Below, piece after piece: positions 55,465 to 64,000 of a stretch of 64,000 nt of DNA. Each line of letters opens with the position of its first letter. Within the stretch, counting starts at the first letter, position 1. The notes beneath the pieces were generated by a model. It had not been told where the DNA came from and searched no databases. It worked only from the letters and a program-made list of their open reading frames with translations. Made by a program: the position numbers and the translations under genes. The DNA is from a virus, in IMG/VR virus record IMGVR_UViG_3300043409_002481, positions 1-64,000 of that record; one strand, written 5' to 3'.

Positions 55465-56418
55465 TTAAGCGACAAAAGCAGCGTCCTTTACACCAGCAAG
55501 GCGAACAAAGGAGCGAGGGTTGTAGGTTGCGAAATTATTGAGCCAATCCATGCGAATCAAGCGCTTGGTTTCGGTTTGCATCTCACCCATGTCGCGCACA
55601 TCGATACCGCCTGTTTGGATACCTGTAAGATCTTCAGGGCTAAACGCAACGACGTAGATCGAAGAGGTTACAGCCGATCCGCCACCGCTTCCAGTTTCTG
55701 CAAAGCCAAGGATTTGATCGCCTTCAGCGTCTTCTTCAATTGCGTACCAAGGAATACCCTTAAATGTAGGAGCTTCTACGCCTACGTCATTTTTGGTCTG
55801 CACAACATAACCAGAAATCGAAGGGTTAGAGATTGCATCTTGGTAGCGCAAAGCCAACTCTAGATTAGAGTAGATACGAAGTTGAGCGCGAGGATTAACA
55901 GGACGTACCTTAGCGATCGCACGACGTAAAGAGCTGAGAGATAAAGCGTCACCGCCTGAAGTACTGCCAGCTTGGATTAGTTGAGTACCGCCTGCACGGG
56001 TTTTAAGCCCTGAAAATTCTTTGGGGTTAGCAGCATGATCGCCATTAAAGAAATCACCATGCCATTTCAATTGCAACGACTTGAGAGCCATCGAAATTTG
56101 AGTGGTCAAGACGTTTTCGCCATACAGCTTTAAGCCAGCCGTATCGATCTTGATTTCGCCACCAGCGATAACCACTTTCTCGATCCGTCTTTCAACTTCA
56201 CCGATATCTGCTGTAAAACCTTCATTGATGGAGCGGTTAGCCATTACAGGAAGTCGCTTTTCTTGTAACCACTCAACGACACCGCCCGCACGTTCTTCAA
56301 ACGTAATTACGTCAAGGATCGGAGAATTACCCGCATACTGCTCGACAATACCAGCCTTTAAGATGTCACCCATCTCACGGGCTTGTTTCGCCATTTCTAA
56401 TAGTGTTAAAGCTGCCAT
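55465..56418 (-). CDS. major capsid protein
   Basis: 317 residues. The N-terminal helix (LLEMAKQAREMGDILKAGIV) and NSPILDVITFEERAGGVVEW, then EGFTADIGEVERRIEKVVIA (the extended beta of an HK97-fold E-loop/A-domain) and GYVVQTKNDVGVEAPTFKGI mark a phage coat protein. Length is normal. Position next to the decoration candidate supports this. Confidence 0.85.
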   Translation of the reverse strand: MAALTLLEMAKQAREMGDILKAGIVEQYAGNSPILDVITFEERAGGVVEWLQEKRLPVMANRSINEGFTADIGEVERRIEKVVIAGGEIKIDTAGLKLYGENVLTTQISMALKSLQLKWHGDFFNGDHAANPKEFSGLKTRAGGTQLIQAGSTSGGDALSLSSLRRAIAKVRPVNPRAQLRIYSNLELALRYQDAISNPSISGYVVQTKNDVGVEAPTFKGIPWYAIEEDAEGDQILGFAETGSGGGSAVTSSIYVVAFSPEDLTGIQTGGIDVRDMGEMQTETKRLIRMDWLNNFATYNPRSFVRLAGVKDAAFVA

Positions 56419-56458
56419 ATTTATGATTCCTAACTTTGAGTGCTTTGCTGTGTAGCGG

Positions 56459-56529
56459 GGGCATCACGCTCAAAGGTAGAAATCACTTCTAATCTTTTCC
56501 GCAATCTTTTATTAATTAGGGCATCACGC
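56459..56529. repeat. 11-bp direct repeats in capsid leader
   Basis: GGGCATCACGC at 56459-56469 and 56519-56529, exactly 60 bp apart, in the gap between the capsid gene (minus) and the portal operon (plus). On the minus strand each can form a small GC hairpin. Confidence 0.65.
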
Positions 56530-56586
56530 CCCATTAACTTGGATTAACCTGATAATATCATATTAATAATTAATGTTGCAAAAGCC

Positions 56587-56949
56587 GTGAAAGTTTTTAT
56601 CGGATGGACAAAAAGCAAAGAAGCGATCGCTACTCATAAATACCCTGAGTCTGGTTTACATCCCAAAGAATTTATTGAATGGGCTTTAACTACGCAGTTT
56701 AGCGAAACAGATCTCATCCTCACCAATTGCCCATCGCTTTTGTTTGCTTTAGCTATAAGGTTTACAGATTCGCTAGAAGCATTTTATGTTTTTGATGATG
56801 GCAACGTACTGCAATTATTGATAGACGATGAAGGCTACTTCATCGAGAATCGCCCCGAAAACTGGGGGGATGAGATACATCAATTAGCATCAGGATCTTA
56901 TGGTGATTTCAAGGAATTTTTTAAATCTGGTACTAGGGAGTTGATCTAA
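56587..56949 (+). CDS. hypothetical protein before portal
   Basis: 120 residues from GTG 56587. ILTNCPSLLFALAIRF and FYVFDDGNVLQLLIDD resemble the end of OLD/AAA-type ATPases, but the ATPase core is absent. It abuts the portal start. Function unknown. Confidence 0.52.
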   Translation: MKVFIGWTKSKEAIATHKYPESGLHPKEFIEWALTTQFSETDLILTNCPSLLFALAIRFTDSLEAFYVFDDGNVLQLLIDDEGYFIENRPENWGDEIHQLASGSYGDFKEFFKSGTRELI

Positions 56950-58572
56950 ATGGCAACAACAGAAACTTTAATCACGCTACAGCCAAATCAATTGCCAGAG
57001 GCGATCGCTAAAGGCTATCGTGGCGGTAATATCCTTGGCGATGACAACAACCCAACATTAAAGAGCATTGCTTATCAAAGACAGCAAGCTAATGTAAGGC
57101 GTTGTATCGATTTCTACGAAGGTCAAAGCGCTTGGATCTATGGCGAAAACCTCGATCAGATTATTGATAATTTGGCAGAAGAGTATCTACCCCTTATGCC
57201 AAGCGAAACACCGAAAGAGTGGTATTTCAGATTAAGGCGATCGCTATTCGTTAACTTCTTTAAACCAGCCGTCAAGATTGTATCTAGCTTGCTAAGTAAA
57301 TGGGTGCTTAGTGGCAATGTACCTGAATCGGTTGTCAATGCATCTAAGAACTTTGACAAGCGCGGCACATCAATTAGAGCATTCTTTCTTGAAGCCGATC
57401 GCATGGCTGTACGTGATGGCTTTGTGGGAGTGCTTACCCTCTATCCTAATTTTGGCGAAATTCCTAATCGAGCCGTAGAACAACAATTGGATTTACGCCC
57501 CTACTCAGTACTAATTCCCCGCCTTGATATTGATATCAAGGATTACGAATACACTAATGACGGATCAGTATTGCTTAAGCATGTGACCATTGATCGTAGT
57601 GAGGTGATTAGCGAAACCCGTTACAAGCAATCGATGAAAAATTATTGCTGGGAATACGAGCTAATCAAGGTACAGGAAGAAGATCGTATTTATTATGCGG
57701 TCATGCGATCGGTAACTTGCATCGAAACTAACGACAAAGGCGAAAAGGAATATATAGAGGTGGAAGCACCCAAACCATTGCTAGACACCAATGGTAAGCC
57801 ATTGAGTCAAATCCCCTTTGTTCTTTACTCAGTAACCAGCGCTAACCCTTGGGATACGATACCGCCGTTGCTTGATTTGCAGCAAAAAAATCATACTTAT
57901 TACCAAGTATCTAGTGATTGGCTTGCAACGGTTCGCAAGATGCAACCCACGGCTGTACGTGAGCATATTGATTTTATTCCTAAAACCTTGTCACCTCTAT
58001 CCACAGGCGGCGCGTCTGTTATCGAGACGGTGATAACTCAGATTGGAGCTGCTAAGGTTTACTATTTGCAAGCTGATGCCAATAGTGTCGCGCCTATGAT
58101 TCAAGCGCTAGACCGATTAGAGGCATTGATTAAGCAGACTGTTTTCAACTTTTTAGGCGAGTCATTTGTCCAACAATCTGCTACTGAGGTAAGCATCAAA
58201 GCAGGGCAAAATGAAGCTGGTTTACAAGAGTATGAGGTCAATAAAGAGTCATTCTCTCAGCAAATTTTCTGTCATTGGGCTATGTGGGAAGGTGAAGACG
58301 TAACCGAGGATCGCGGTACAATTGACGTAGATTTGAGCTTTATTCTTGCCCCTGCGGATGTGAATCTGATTCGCACTATATTTGAGGTGATCAATAAAGG
58401 ACTAACAGAAGAAGCAGCTACCGAGATTTTACACAGGATTAACTTCCTACCAAAAGATCAGAAGATTGTGGCGATCGCTTCACCTGTTGAGATGGTTGCT
58501 AATACTAATCAAAGCCAATCGATAGAGACTGAAGAAGATGATAATGATGACGAATCGGAGTCGGAATCATGA
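56950..58572 (+). CDS. portal protein, DUF4055-type
   Basis: 540 residues. RCIDFYEGQSAWIYGEN, then PFVLYSVTSANPWDTIPPLL and LDLQQKNHTYYQVSSDWLAT, match DUF4055 portal proteins; the C-terminus is very acidic (SIETEEDDNDDESESES). The dodecameric portal is the DNA channel at the capsid vertex. Placed before scaffold on the opposite strand from the capsid gene. Confidence 0.82.
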   Translation: MATTETLITLQPNQLPEAIAKGYRGGNILGDDNNPTLKSIAYQRQQANVRRCIDFYEGQSAWIYGENLDQIIDNLAEEYLPLMPSETPKEWYFRLRRSLFVNFFKPAVKIVSSLLSKWVLSGNVPESVVNASKNFDKRGTSIRAFFLEADRMAVRDGFVGVLTLYPNFGEIPNRAVEQQLDLRPYSVLIPRLDIDIKDYEYTNDGSVLLKHVTIDRSEVISETRYKQSMKNYCWEYELIKVQEEDRIYYAVMRSVTCIETNDKGEKEYIEVEAPKPLLDTNGKPLSQIPFVLYSVTSANPWDTIPPLLDLQQKNHTYYQVSSDWLATVRKMQPTAVREHIDFIPKTLSPLSTGGASVIETVITQIGAAKVYYLQADANSVAPMIQALDRLEALIKQTVFNFLGESFVQQSATEVSIKAGQNEAGLQEYEVNKESFSQQIFCHWAMWEGEDVTEDRGTIDVDLSFILAPADVNLIRTIFEVINKGLTEEAATEILHRINFLPKDQKIVAIASPVEMVANTNQSQSIETEEDDNDDESESES

Positions 58573-58724
58573 GTATCAACGAATCAATAAATCATCAGCT
58601 AATTATTAAAAATGGTTGCGAGTATTTCAAAAACTCACAGCCAGTTACTGATCGCAATCATTTTACTGGTTACATGGTTCGATATTCCCCATCTACTTAT
58701 TTGCCATCAAGGAAACCGTTATGA
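58569..58724 (+). CDS. 51-residue hypothetical protein
   Basis: ATG 58569 overlaps the portal stop and its TGA overlaps the next ATG. Begins MSINESINHQLIIKNGCEYF. Coupling is the main support. Confidence 0.5.
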   Translation: MSINESINHQLIIKNGCEYFKNSQPVTDRNHFTGYMVRYSPSTYLPSRKPL

Positions 58725-59092
58725 CACAAACATGGACAGACAACGATCGCGATCGCATCGTGAAATATCTCAATCTCACACGCGATTACTACGCATTGAT
58801 TGAAAGTACACTTACAACCTATGAAACCACATATGGGGTAAGTGCTATAACTGAGGTACAATCAAAGCTTGATGAACTTGACGCATACAAAACTACTATT
58901 GATGGTCAGATGACCGATGGGAGTATTGGAGTAACATCAGTAGCTGTGACAGGATTTCACAGCTACTCACAAACAGGAGGCTCTAACATTAGAGCTACAA
59001 TGACTTTGTATAAAGGCGATCAGCAATGGCTTATCGACAATTTGCAACTACAGAATTATGCGAGTCTATCAGGTAAACATACTAGAGCTTAA
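58721..59092 (+). CDS. hypothetical head-module protein
   Basis: 123 residues; helical start (RDRIVKYLNLTRDYYALIES) then beta (GVTSVAVTGFHSYSQTGG). Resembles short head-tail or head-closure proteins in size and place. Two bases before the scaffold gene. Confidence 0.55.
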   Translation: MTQTWTDNDRDRIVKYLNLTRDYYALIESTLTTYETTYGVSAITEVQSKLDELDAYKTTIDGQMTDGSIGVTSVAVTGFHSYSQTGGSNIRATMTLYKGDQQWLIDNLQLQNYASLSGKHTRA

Positions 59093-59094
59093 AT

Positions 59095-59841
59095 ATGCGA
59101 TTTAAATATAGAAATTATTTCTGCCAGAACGAAGCAACAGACGGAGATGTGATTGATGTAGATGCATCTAGCGGCGCAACAGATGAGGTGAAACCAGAAC
59201 CAGAAGAAAATGAAACAGTAAAAATCACGCTCAAAAAACTGAGATTGCAAGCCGAAGCAGCAGAGAAAAGAGCGAAACAAGCTGAGGCTCAACTCAAGGA
59301 AAGGGAGCGCTTAGATGAAGAAGAACGCGCAAAACGGACAGGCGATTTCGAGACCTTAAAAGAGCGTTTACTGACCGAAACAGCAGCTAAGGAAACAGCA
59401 GCTAAGAAGCGTGAAGAAGAAGCTTTAGCAAGGCTAGAAGAGAAAGACGCAAAGGTTAAGCAGCAATTTATCAAAAAGGAAATCAAAGCCGCCTTTGCTC
59501 AGGTCTTTAAATCTGAATTTCTTGACGATCTAACCAACAATCCAGCTTACGCTAAGCAGTTGGAAGCGATCGAGAATGAAGATGGTGAGTACGAGGTAAT
59601 TGTGGTTGAGTCCGTCAAAGATCGCACTCAGCGATTCAAGGTAGTGGACAAAAAGACTGTCCCCTTCACGATTGAAGATTGGGCTAACGAGATTGCAGCT
59701 AAAAAGCCGTCGGCAGCAAAGCCACTTAATCGCGCTAGTGGTGACAATATCCCTAATGGCAGTGGCAAACGTCAAACGAGTGATTTTAATCGCACCGCAG
59801 ATCCGATGGACTTGGTGAAGAAGGGTTTAGGACTCAGCTAA
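59095..59841 (+). CDS. capsid scaffolding protein
   Basis: 248 residues, charged coiled coil in the middle (KKLRLQAEAAEKRAKQAEAQ) with an acidic N-terminus and a basic Ser/Asn C-terminus (NGSGKRQTSDFNR), the usual design of phage scaffolds that guide coat assembly and are removed later. Lies downstream of portal. Confidence 0.75.
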   Translation: MRFKYRNYFCQNEATDGDVIDVDASSGATDEVKPEPEENETVKITLKKLRLQAEAAEKRAKQAEAQLKERERLDEEERAKRTGDFETLKERLLTETAAKETAAKKREEEALARLEEKDAKVKQQFIKKEIKAAFAQVFKSEFLDDLTNNPAYAKQLEAIENEDGEYEVIVVESVKDRTQRFKVVDKKTVPFTIEDWANEIAAKKPSAAKPLNRASGDNIPNGSGKRQTSDFNRTADPMDLVKKGLGLS

Positions 59842-59855
59842 TTAGCTAACAAAAT

Positions 59856-59893
59856 CAACAAAAAAGCGCTGTAGTTATGGCGCTTTTTTGTTG
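59856..59893. terminator. bidirectional terminator between scaffold and terminase
   Basis: CAACAAAAAAGCGC pairs with GCGCTTTTTTGTTG around ten bases. Serves the converging scaffold and terminase units. Confidence 0.93.
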
Positions 59894-59895
59894 CG

Positions 59896-61347
59896 TTACA
59901 TAGCTCTACTACTGCCAAAGCTTGATTGACGATTAACAGGAGGCATAGATGCGATCGCATATCGCAAACAGTCGATACCATGTGTCACTTGGTTATCCGC
60001 CTCCTCCTCAGTGATGTTGCCATATTTATCCTTTTTGCGGTGATACGATTGGCACTCTTCAAAAAACTGAGGCAATGTGTCCACAATCTTGATTCGTTCG
60101 TGGTAAAAATCACTGCTCATTAAGTCAATGCCCTTGATAAAATCATTTACCGCGCCCCTGACTTCTGAGCAGTAATTCTTAAATGGCTCTTTAAATATTT
60201 GACCCTCTTTCGGTTTCCATACTCGCAATGATTTGATTGCATCTGGTCTAGATGGGTCACCAAAGGCTCTGTTAACTTGCCACTTCATTGCTAATTTATG
60301 GCACTCGTACAAAAAGTCATCTTCTAATATAGCCTGACCTTGCATTGTCCTAGGTACACGCCACTCATCAACTACAAACCAATGATAAAAGCCATCTTTG
60401 ATAAAGGCGCAAACCACTAAAGCCCTTGGATTTACCGCGCCCCAATCCACTGACAATATGCGATATGCAAACTCATTAGGTAAGTCGCGATCGCTGATGA
60501 TATGCCTAGCGCTTAGCGTCTCAAAGAATTGCCCCTCAAACATCTCAAAAGATGCTTCCATTTCTTGACGGAATAGCCTTGGTGACAAGCTTTGTCTAAG
60601 CAACTCAATGTCTTCTGGCTTGAGGTGTGGATTGTCTACGCTTTTAAATTTAAAAGCTTGCCATACCATCGGATCGGCTATGAGTGCATTTTCGTAAGCA
60701 TCATAGGTATGATTACTTTTACCTTTAGGTGTATAAGTGAATAGCGCTGTACTGCCTTGCGTATCAGATAATGCTGGCTGAATAATTTCAGGGAAAATAC
60801 TAGCTTTCCAGTCTTGCCACTCATCACCGCCAAAATGCCATAGGCGCAAACCACGAGCGCGATCGCCATCACCATCATTCAAACCCATAATCATGAGATC
60901 GGGCATATAGAACTTATACGGATCGGGGTTCTTAAAGGTAATCGTAAACTCTGATTTACTAACATTCTCGACAGCTTTGTGATTGCGTAGGATGTTTTGC
61001 AACTGCTTCCATAGCAGTCGCCTAGCCATAACCAAGGTAGGAGCAGCTAACACTACTACAGGCGGCGACACTGGATTGTATGGCGCACCAATCGCAACGC
61101 GCTCTAGGGCTTTGTATATCTGCAATACAGTTTTACCAAAACGCCGCCCTGACACTGCGATCGTGTATTTGGCGTGGCTATTGGCTATCGTTTGCTGTAA
61201 TGGATGTAACTGTATCTTCTGCTGTTGCGAGTATGTCTGAGAACGGGTTTGTTTCTGAGCTATCTGAGTCTCTACCTTTTCCCAAGCTCTTTCCATCCGA
61301 GCCTGTGTCGCTGGTAAGAGTTCTAGGATCGGTGAGAAGGTAGCCAA
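59896..61347 (-). CDS. terL: terminase large subunit
   Basis: 483 residues. ATPase: Walker A SGRRFGKT (66-73), Walker B HFGGDEW (D175, E176). C-terminal RNase-H-like nuclease begins ILSVDWGAVNP (D301), with later acidic residues (AFGDPSRPDA; VTHGIDCLRYA). It cuts concatemers and pumps DNA into the head. The first 57 codons overlap the small-subunit gene, so its true start may lie a little downstream. Confidence 0.93.
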   Translation of the reverse strand: MATFSPILELLPATQARMERAWEKVETQIAQKQTRSQTYSQQQKIQLHPLQQTIANSHAKYTIAVSGRRFGKTVLQIYKALERVAIGAPYNPVSPPVVVLAAPTLVMARRLLWKQLQNILRNHKAVENVSKSEFTITFKNPDPYKFYMPDLMIMGLNDGDGDRARGLRLWHFGGDEWQDWKASIFPEIIQPALSDTQGSTALFTYTPKGKSNHTYDAYENALIADPMVWQAFKFKSVDNPHLKPEDIELLRQSLSPRLFRQEMEASFEMFEGQFFETLSARHIISDRDLPNEFAYRILSVDWGAVNPRALVVCAFIKDGFYHWFVVDEWRVPRTMQGQAILEDDFLYECHKLAMKWQVNRAFGDPSRPDAIKSLRVWKPKEGQIFKEPFKNYCSEVRGAVNDFIKGIDLMSSDFYHERIKIVDTLPQFFEECQSYHRKKDKYGNITEEEADNQVTHGIDCLRYAIASMPPVNRQSSFGSSRAM

Positions 61348-61789
61348 GTTTTAATGCCTCATTTACGATTTTGTCTGGCGACCATGTATCAAGGTCTAAT
61401 GCTGTCCGTCCGATGCGTTGGATAGTGGATAGAGAGCCAGATAACAGGCTTATATCCTTTGTTGCTAACAGTGTTTTATTAACCTTAGCTTCATTCAAAT
61501 GTCCAATTATCTGCCCTTGTAATGCCCTCGCAACAGTCAAGATATCAGCATCAAACTTAGTTTGCTCCCCTGCTAGGCTTGATACTTTTTCTTGCTTTGA
61601 CTCTTGAGATACACGCCTCAAGAATATCTTAGATTGCTCTACCCATTTGTCTTTTGACGATCTTTGCTGAATATAATTAAGGCTCATCCCATACTTTGTA
61701 GCTAAACTTTGCAAAGATGGGCGTGTATCATCGCTAGGGGCTTCTATATACTCCTTACTAATTTTATCCCAATCATGTTTTGATGCCAT
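61178..61789 (-). CDS. terS: terminase small subunit candidate
   Basis: 203 residues directly upstream of terL. N-terminal ISKEYIEAPSDDTRPSLQSL and KYGMSLNYIQQRSSKDKWVE form a DNA-binding helix-turn-helix; the middle (DISLLSGSLSTIQRIGRTAL) is an oligomerisation helix region. The last 170 bases overlap terL in another frame. It would recognise the packaging site. Confidence 0.75.
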   Translation of the reverse strand: MASKHDWDKISKEYIEAPSDDTRPSLQSLATKYGMSLNYIQQRSSKDKWVEQSKIFLRRVSQESKQEKVSSLAGEQTKFDADILTVARALQGQIIGHLNEAKVNKTLLATKDISLLSGSLSTIQRIGRTALDLDTWSPDKIVNEALKLGYLLTDPRTLTSDTGSDGKSLGKGRDSDSSETNPFSDILATAEDTVTSITANDSQ

Positions 61790-61865
61790 ATCAAGTACTT
61801 GACATTAAACCTTATATTATTTTATCAGCTAGCTTATATTAGCTAATCTAACTAATTTACTGCGA

Positions 61866-62216
61866 TTATCTAGAAGTTCCATATTTCGCAAATTCAGATC
61901 CCGCATCATAAATTTTCCCAGAACCTCCACCCATGCCATTAGTACCAGTAGCGCTTCTAGCATTCACTGTAATCAACCGTTTAGCCTTACCTCGTTCTTG
62001 CTGGGTAGAATTCGGGTTTTTAAGAATAGCTTGATTTTTAGCAATATTACCAGCCGACGCTCCAAACTTAGACTCAACACTACTACGCTGACCTACAGCG
62101 CTACGCTTAGCGCCGCCTCCACCACCGCCTCCCTTCTTGAACCGACCACTCATCTTTGCGGGATCATTACCACCGTAATACTGAACACCGTTGCTATTGT
62201 CTAATGATTCCAACAT
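61866..62216 (-). CDS. basic protein sharing an N-terminal signature with 63442-63801
   Basis: 116 residues from ATG 62216. The start (ESLDNSNGVQYYGGNDPAKM then SGRFKKGG) is almost the same as in 63442-63801; then it diverges into a Gly/Lys/Asn-rich basic end. It overlaps the radical-SAM stop by 23 bases. A precursor-peptide-like leader is one reading; a capsid- or DNA-binding tag is another. Confidence 0.65.
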   Translation of the reverse strand: MLESLDNSNGVQYYGGNDPAKMSGRFKKGGGGGGGAKRSAVGQRSSVESKFGASAGNIAKNQAILKNPNSTQQERGKAKRLITVNARSATGTNGMGGGSGKIYDAGSEFAKYGTSR

Positions 62217-63438
62217 AATCGACCTCATTAATTTCATTATCATCATACTCAATCATAGTATGAGTCCATCCATCCGCGCCATAACATAGTATAGGCAATT
62301 TATCCACATCATCTAACAAATAATTACCATTGCTGTCTACAGCATAGCTGAAAGCAGCTTTGTTGACTGGATGAAAAGGTACGTTATGAGACTTCAAAGA
62401 GCATTTTAAGATTGTCTCAAATGTTGGATTCTTAGGCACTTTAAAACCTAACGCTTTCTCAGGACACATTCTAACATTGCTATCGATATAGTGATAATTT
62501 TGTGATGTAACAAATGTGGGTAGTAATGGAGTAAAGAACTCTACCCATTCCCGTTGCGTGAAAAACTCACGGTTTAACGTAGCACACCGATTAATAAATT
62601 GCTGAACAACTGGGAATAATTTCGGGTACATCTTATAAGCGTCAAAAAAGTTTGAATACTTACCATTAGCAATACTGTAATTCTCTAACCCTATTGAGCT
62701 TGAATATTCACGACACATCTCTACAAATTCTTTCCTGTAAGGATCGCTATGTTTCTTCTTGAGGCAATCACTAATTAAATCTTCGCCTAATAACTTGCGA
62801 TCGCGATCTGACATTACCTTTTTCTGCTTAGTATTGATGTGCAGATTCTCCATCCATGTACCAAACACACCGATCTCTTTTAGCCGATCAAAGAACGGGA
62901 TAGGGTCTAATAACCAGTCAGGCTCGCAAGGGTTACATCCAACGATTACCGTATGACCTTTTGCGATCAAAGCTTCTAATAATTCATAGCGATGCTCTAA
63001 AGGCGGTGCGCTAGGCTCTATGGATTTGCGTGTTTCATCATCAGAGAAAGAGATCGACACATACCAAACACCAATCGGCATAAACTCTAATACCTTTTCC
63101 CATCCTTTACCGCCCTTGGTTTGCACAGAGTAAGGTATACCAAGCTCTGTCATGGTTCCCATAAAAGGAACCATTTGACGATAATTTGAAGCACTAAACG
63201 GGTCTATGTGGTTGCTAACAATTACAGGATAGCCGTCTCTCAGTAAATATCCCTCTATGGTATTTCTATTTTGATAATCAGCTAATAGCCTTGATACGCC
63301 CTTAACGTCAAGTGTACGAGTAGGACTATTAAGATTTGCGAAACAGTAGGCGCAAGCGTGAGCACACCAATTACCGCTTAATTCTAGGGGTGCGGGTATC
63401 TTAAGCAAACCGCCGTAAAGAGGCTTTAATCCATCCAT
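62194..63438 (-). CDS. radical SAM protein, phage type
   Basis: 414 residues. C25-AHA-C29-AY-C32 (NWCAHACAYCFANL) is the CxxxCxxC site for a 4Fe-4S cluster that splits S-adenosylmethionine; PAPLELSGNW precedes it. Later TKGGKGWEKVLEF and SISFSDDETRKSIEPSAPP match the barrel. Such SPL-like proteins occur in phage genomes with unknown substrates. It lies between two small proteins sharing an N-terminal signature, three bases from the upstream one. Confidence 0.82.
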   Translation of the reverse strand: MDGLKPLYGGLLKIPAPLELSGNWCAHACAYCFANLNSPTRTLDVKGVSRLLADYQNRNTIEGYLLRDGYPVIVSNHIDPFSASNYRQMVPFMGTMTELGIPYSVQTKGGKGWEKVLEFMPIGVWYVSISFSDDETRKSIEPSAPPLEHRYELLEALIAKGHTVIVGCNPCEPDWLLDPIPFFDRLKEIGVFGTWMENLHINTKQKKVMSDRDRKLLGEDLISDCLKKKHSDPYRKEFVEMCREYSSSIGLENYSIANGKYSNFFDAYKMYPKLFPVVQQFINRCATLNREFFTQREWVEFFTPLLPTFVTSQNYHYIDSNVRMCPEKALGFKVPKNPTFETILKCSLKSHNVPFHPVNKAAFSYAVDSNGNYLLDDVDKLPILCYGADGWTHTMIEYDDNEINEVDYVGIIRQ

Positions 63439-63441
63439 GTT

Positions 63442-63801
63442 TTATTTAAAAAGGTTGAGTTGTCCTTGCCTTTCAAGTCTAGCGGATTGAATACTAGCAT
63501 TACGAGAAATATCACCTGAAGTCATGGCGCGTTTTTGAAATAGTGTTTTCTCTCCTTTGACGCGAGTATATGCCCGTTTACCCTTCCCTTGTATTGTGGC
63601 AATCGCGATTTTGTTGTTACGAATATCTCTAAGCAATTTACCAGTTTTTTTCTTTATACCTCTTTTGTTTAGACCCTTTACATTCATTAACAGTCGAGTC
63701 CCCCCCCCCGATCCTCCCTTCTTGAACCGACCACTCATCTTCTTAGGATCGTTCCCGCCGTAATACTGAGTACCGTCACTGTTGTCTAGCGATCGCACCA
63801 T
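63442..63801 (-). CDS. basic protein sharing an N-terminal signature with 61866-62216
   Basis: 119 residues from ATG 63801 (in-frame ATG 63810 is possible). Start RSLDNSDGTQYYGGNDPKKM then SGRFKKGG, like the other; the remainder is very basic (GLNKRGIKKKTGKLLRD; RGQLNLFK-like end). At DNA level the signature region has a 29-base identical stretch with the other copy. Function unknown. Confidence 0.65.
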   Translation of the reverse strand: MVRSLDNSDGTQYYGGNDPKKMSGRFKKGGSGGGTRLLMNVKGLNKRGIKKKTGKLLRDIRNNKIAIATIQGKGKRAYTRVKGEKTLFQKRAMTSGDISRNASIQSARLERQGQLNLFK

Positions 63802-63811
63802 AATAATCACC

Positions 63812-64000
63812 TTAGATCTCTTGAGATTCTAGCAGCATTTCAAACGCAGCAGTATCATTTTTTATCCCAATACTTTCCTTATACTCATTCCATCTTTGCA
63901 TAGTGCGACTGCCAACGACAATCGGTATAGGCTGCTTGTTGCCGCCACTGCGATCGCTTGCGTATGCTGGTAAGTCATTATTGTCTGAGAACTTGAGAAA
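63812..64000 (-). CDS. C-terminal end of unidentified protein, cut by window edge
   Basis: The last 62 codons to TAA 63812-63814 are visible (SDRSGGNKQPIPIVVG; TMQRWNEYKESIGI; AFEMLLESQEI). Mixed alpha/beta. The start is beyond 64000. Confidence 0.55.
   Translation of the reverse strand, partial: FLKFSDNNDLPAYASDRSGGNKQPIPIVVGSRTMQRWNEYKESIGIKNDTAAFEMLLESQEI

Overview
The window is double-stranded DNA of a tailed phage or prophage of a cyanobacterium. The host inference rests on three things: the octamer GCGATCGC (HIP1, typical of many cyanobacterial genomes) occurs throughout both coding and intergenic DNA; there is an NblA-like phycobilisome-degradation gene near 47.0 kb; and the tail module is siphovirus-like, with a lambda-type -1 frameshift chaperone and a tape measure of about 1,331 residues (a tail near 200 nm if about 0.15 nm per residue). 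A small XRE repressor with a divergent operator and two Rha-domain regulators suggest a temperate lifestyle. No integrase, endolysin or holin is clearly recognised. Both window ends cut through genes. No gene-free stretch exceeds about 300 bases.

Layout. 0-2.7 kb (+): 2OG-Fe(II) oxygenase, zinc-finger protein, RusA-like resolvase and two tRNA-like sequences on the minus strand. 2.7-5.1 kb (+): small-gene operon driven by two near-identical promoters, ended by a strong terminator. 5.2-7.7 kb (+): head-tail/tail completion genes, then a terminator. 7.8-8.3 kb (-): two small moron-like genes. 8.4-14.4 kb (+): tail tube, G/GT-type chaperone, tape measure. 14.4-16.5 kb (-): Rha regulator and small genes. 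16.8-23.0 kb (+): exonuclease, baseplate/tail-tip proteins, membrane coiled-coil protein. 23.0-27.8 kb (-): tightly packed cluster of an FtsK/SpoIIIE-like motor with small membrane proteins, facing a ribbon-helix-helix gene. 28.6-33.0 kb (-): 2H phosphoesterase-zinc ribbon protein, then a long leftward operon headed by the XRE repressor. 33.2-48.0 kb (+): early/replication arm with SSB-like protein, cytosine methyltransferase, initiator gene with internal iterons, DnaB helicase, adenine methyltransferase and NblA-like gene. 48.0-56.4 kb (-): tail fibre/adhesin genes and the capsid gene. 56.6-59.8 kb (+): portal and scaffold. 59.9-64 kb (-): terminase and a radical-SAM gene flanked by two proteins with the same N-terminus.

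How it works together (inference). The XRE repressor probably sits on the 33.06-33.14 kb operator and holds the rightward replication arm off; Rha proteins may modulate this. Replication would start at iterons inside the initiator gene and use the adjacent DnaB, the SSB-like protein and the RusA-like nuclease. An identical 29-bp promoter/operator upstream of the 16.5 kb leftward unit and the 39.5 kb rightward unit would co-regulate two distant regions. Head genes lie in alternating orientations, which is unusual. At least two single-base homopolymer losses (38.40 and 41.10 kb) break genes and may be real mutations or sequence errors.
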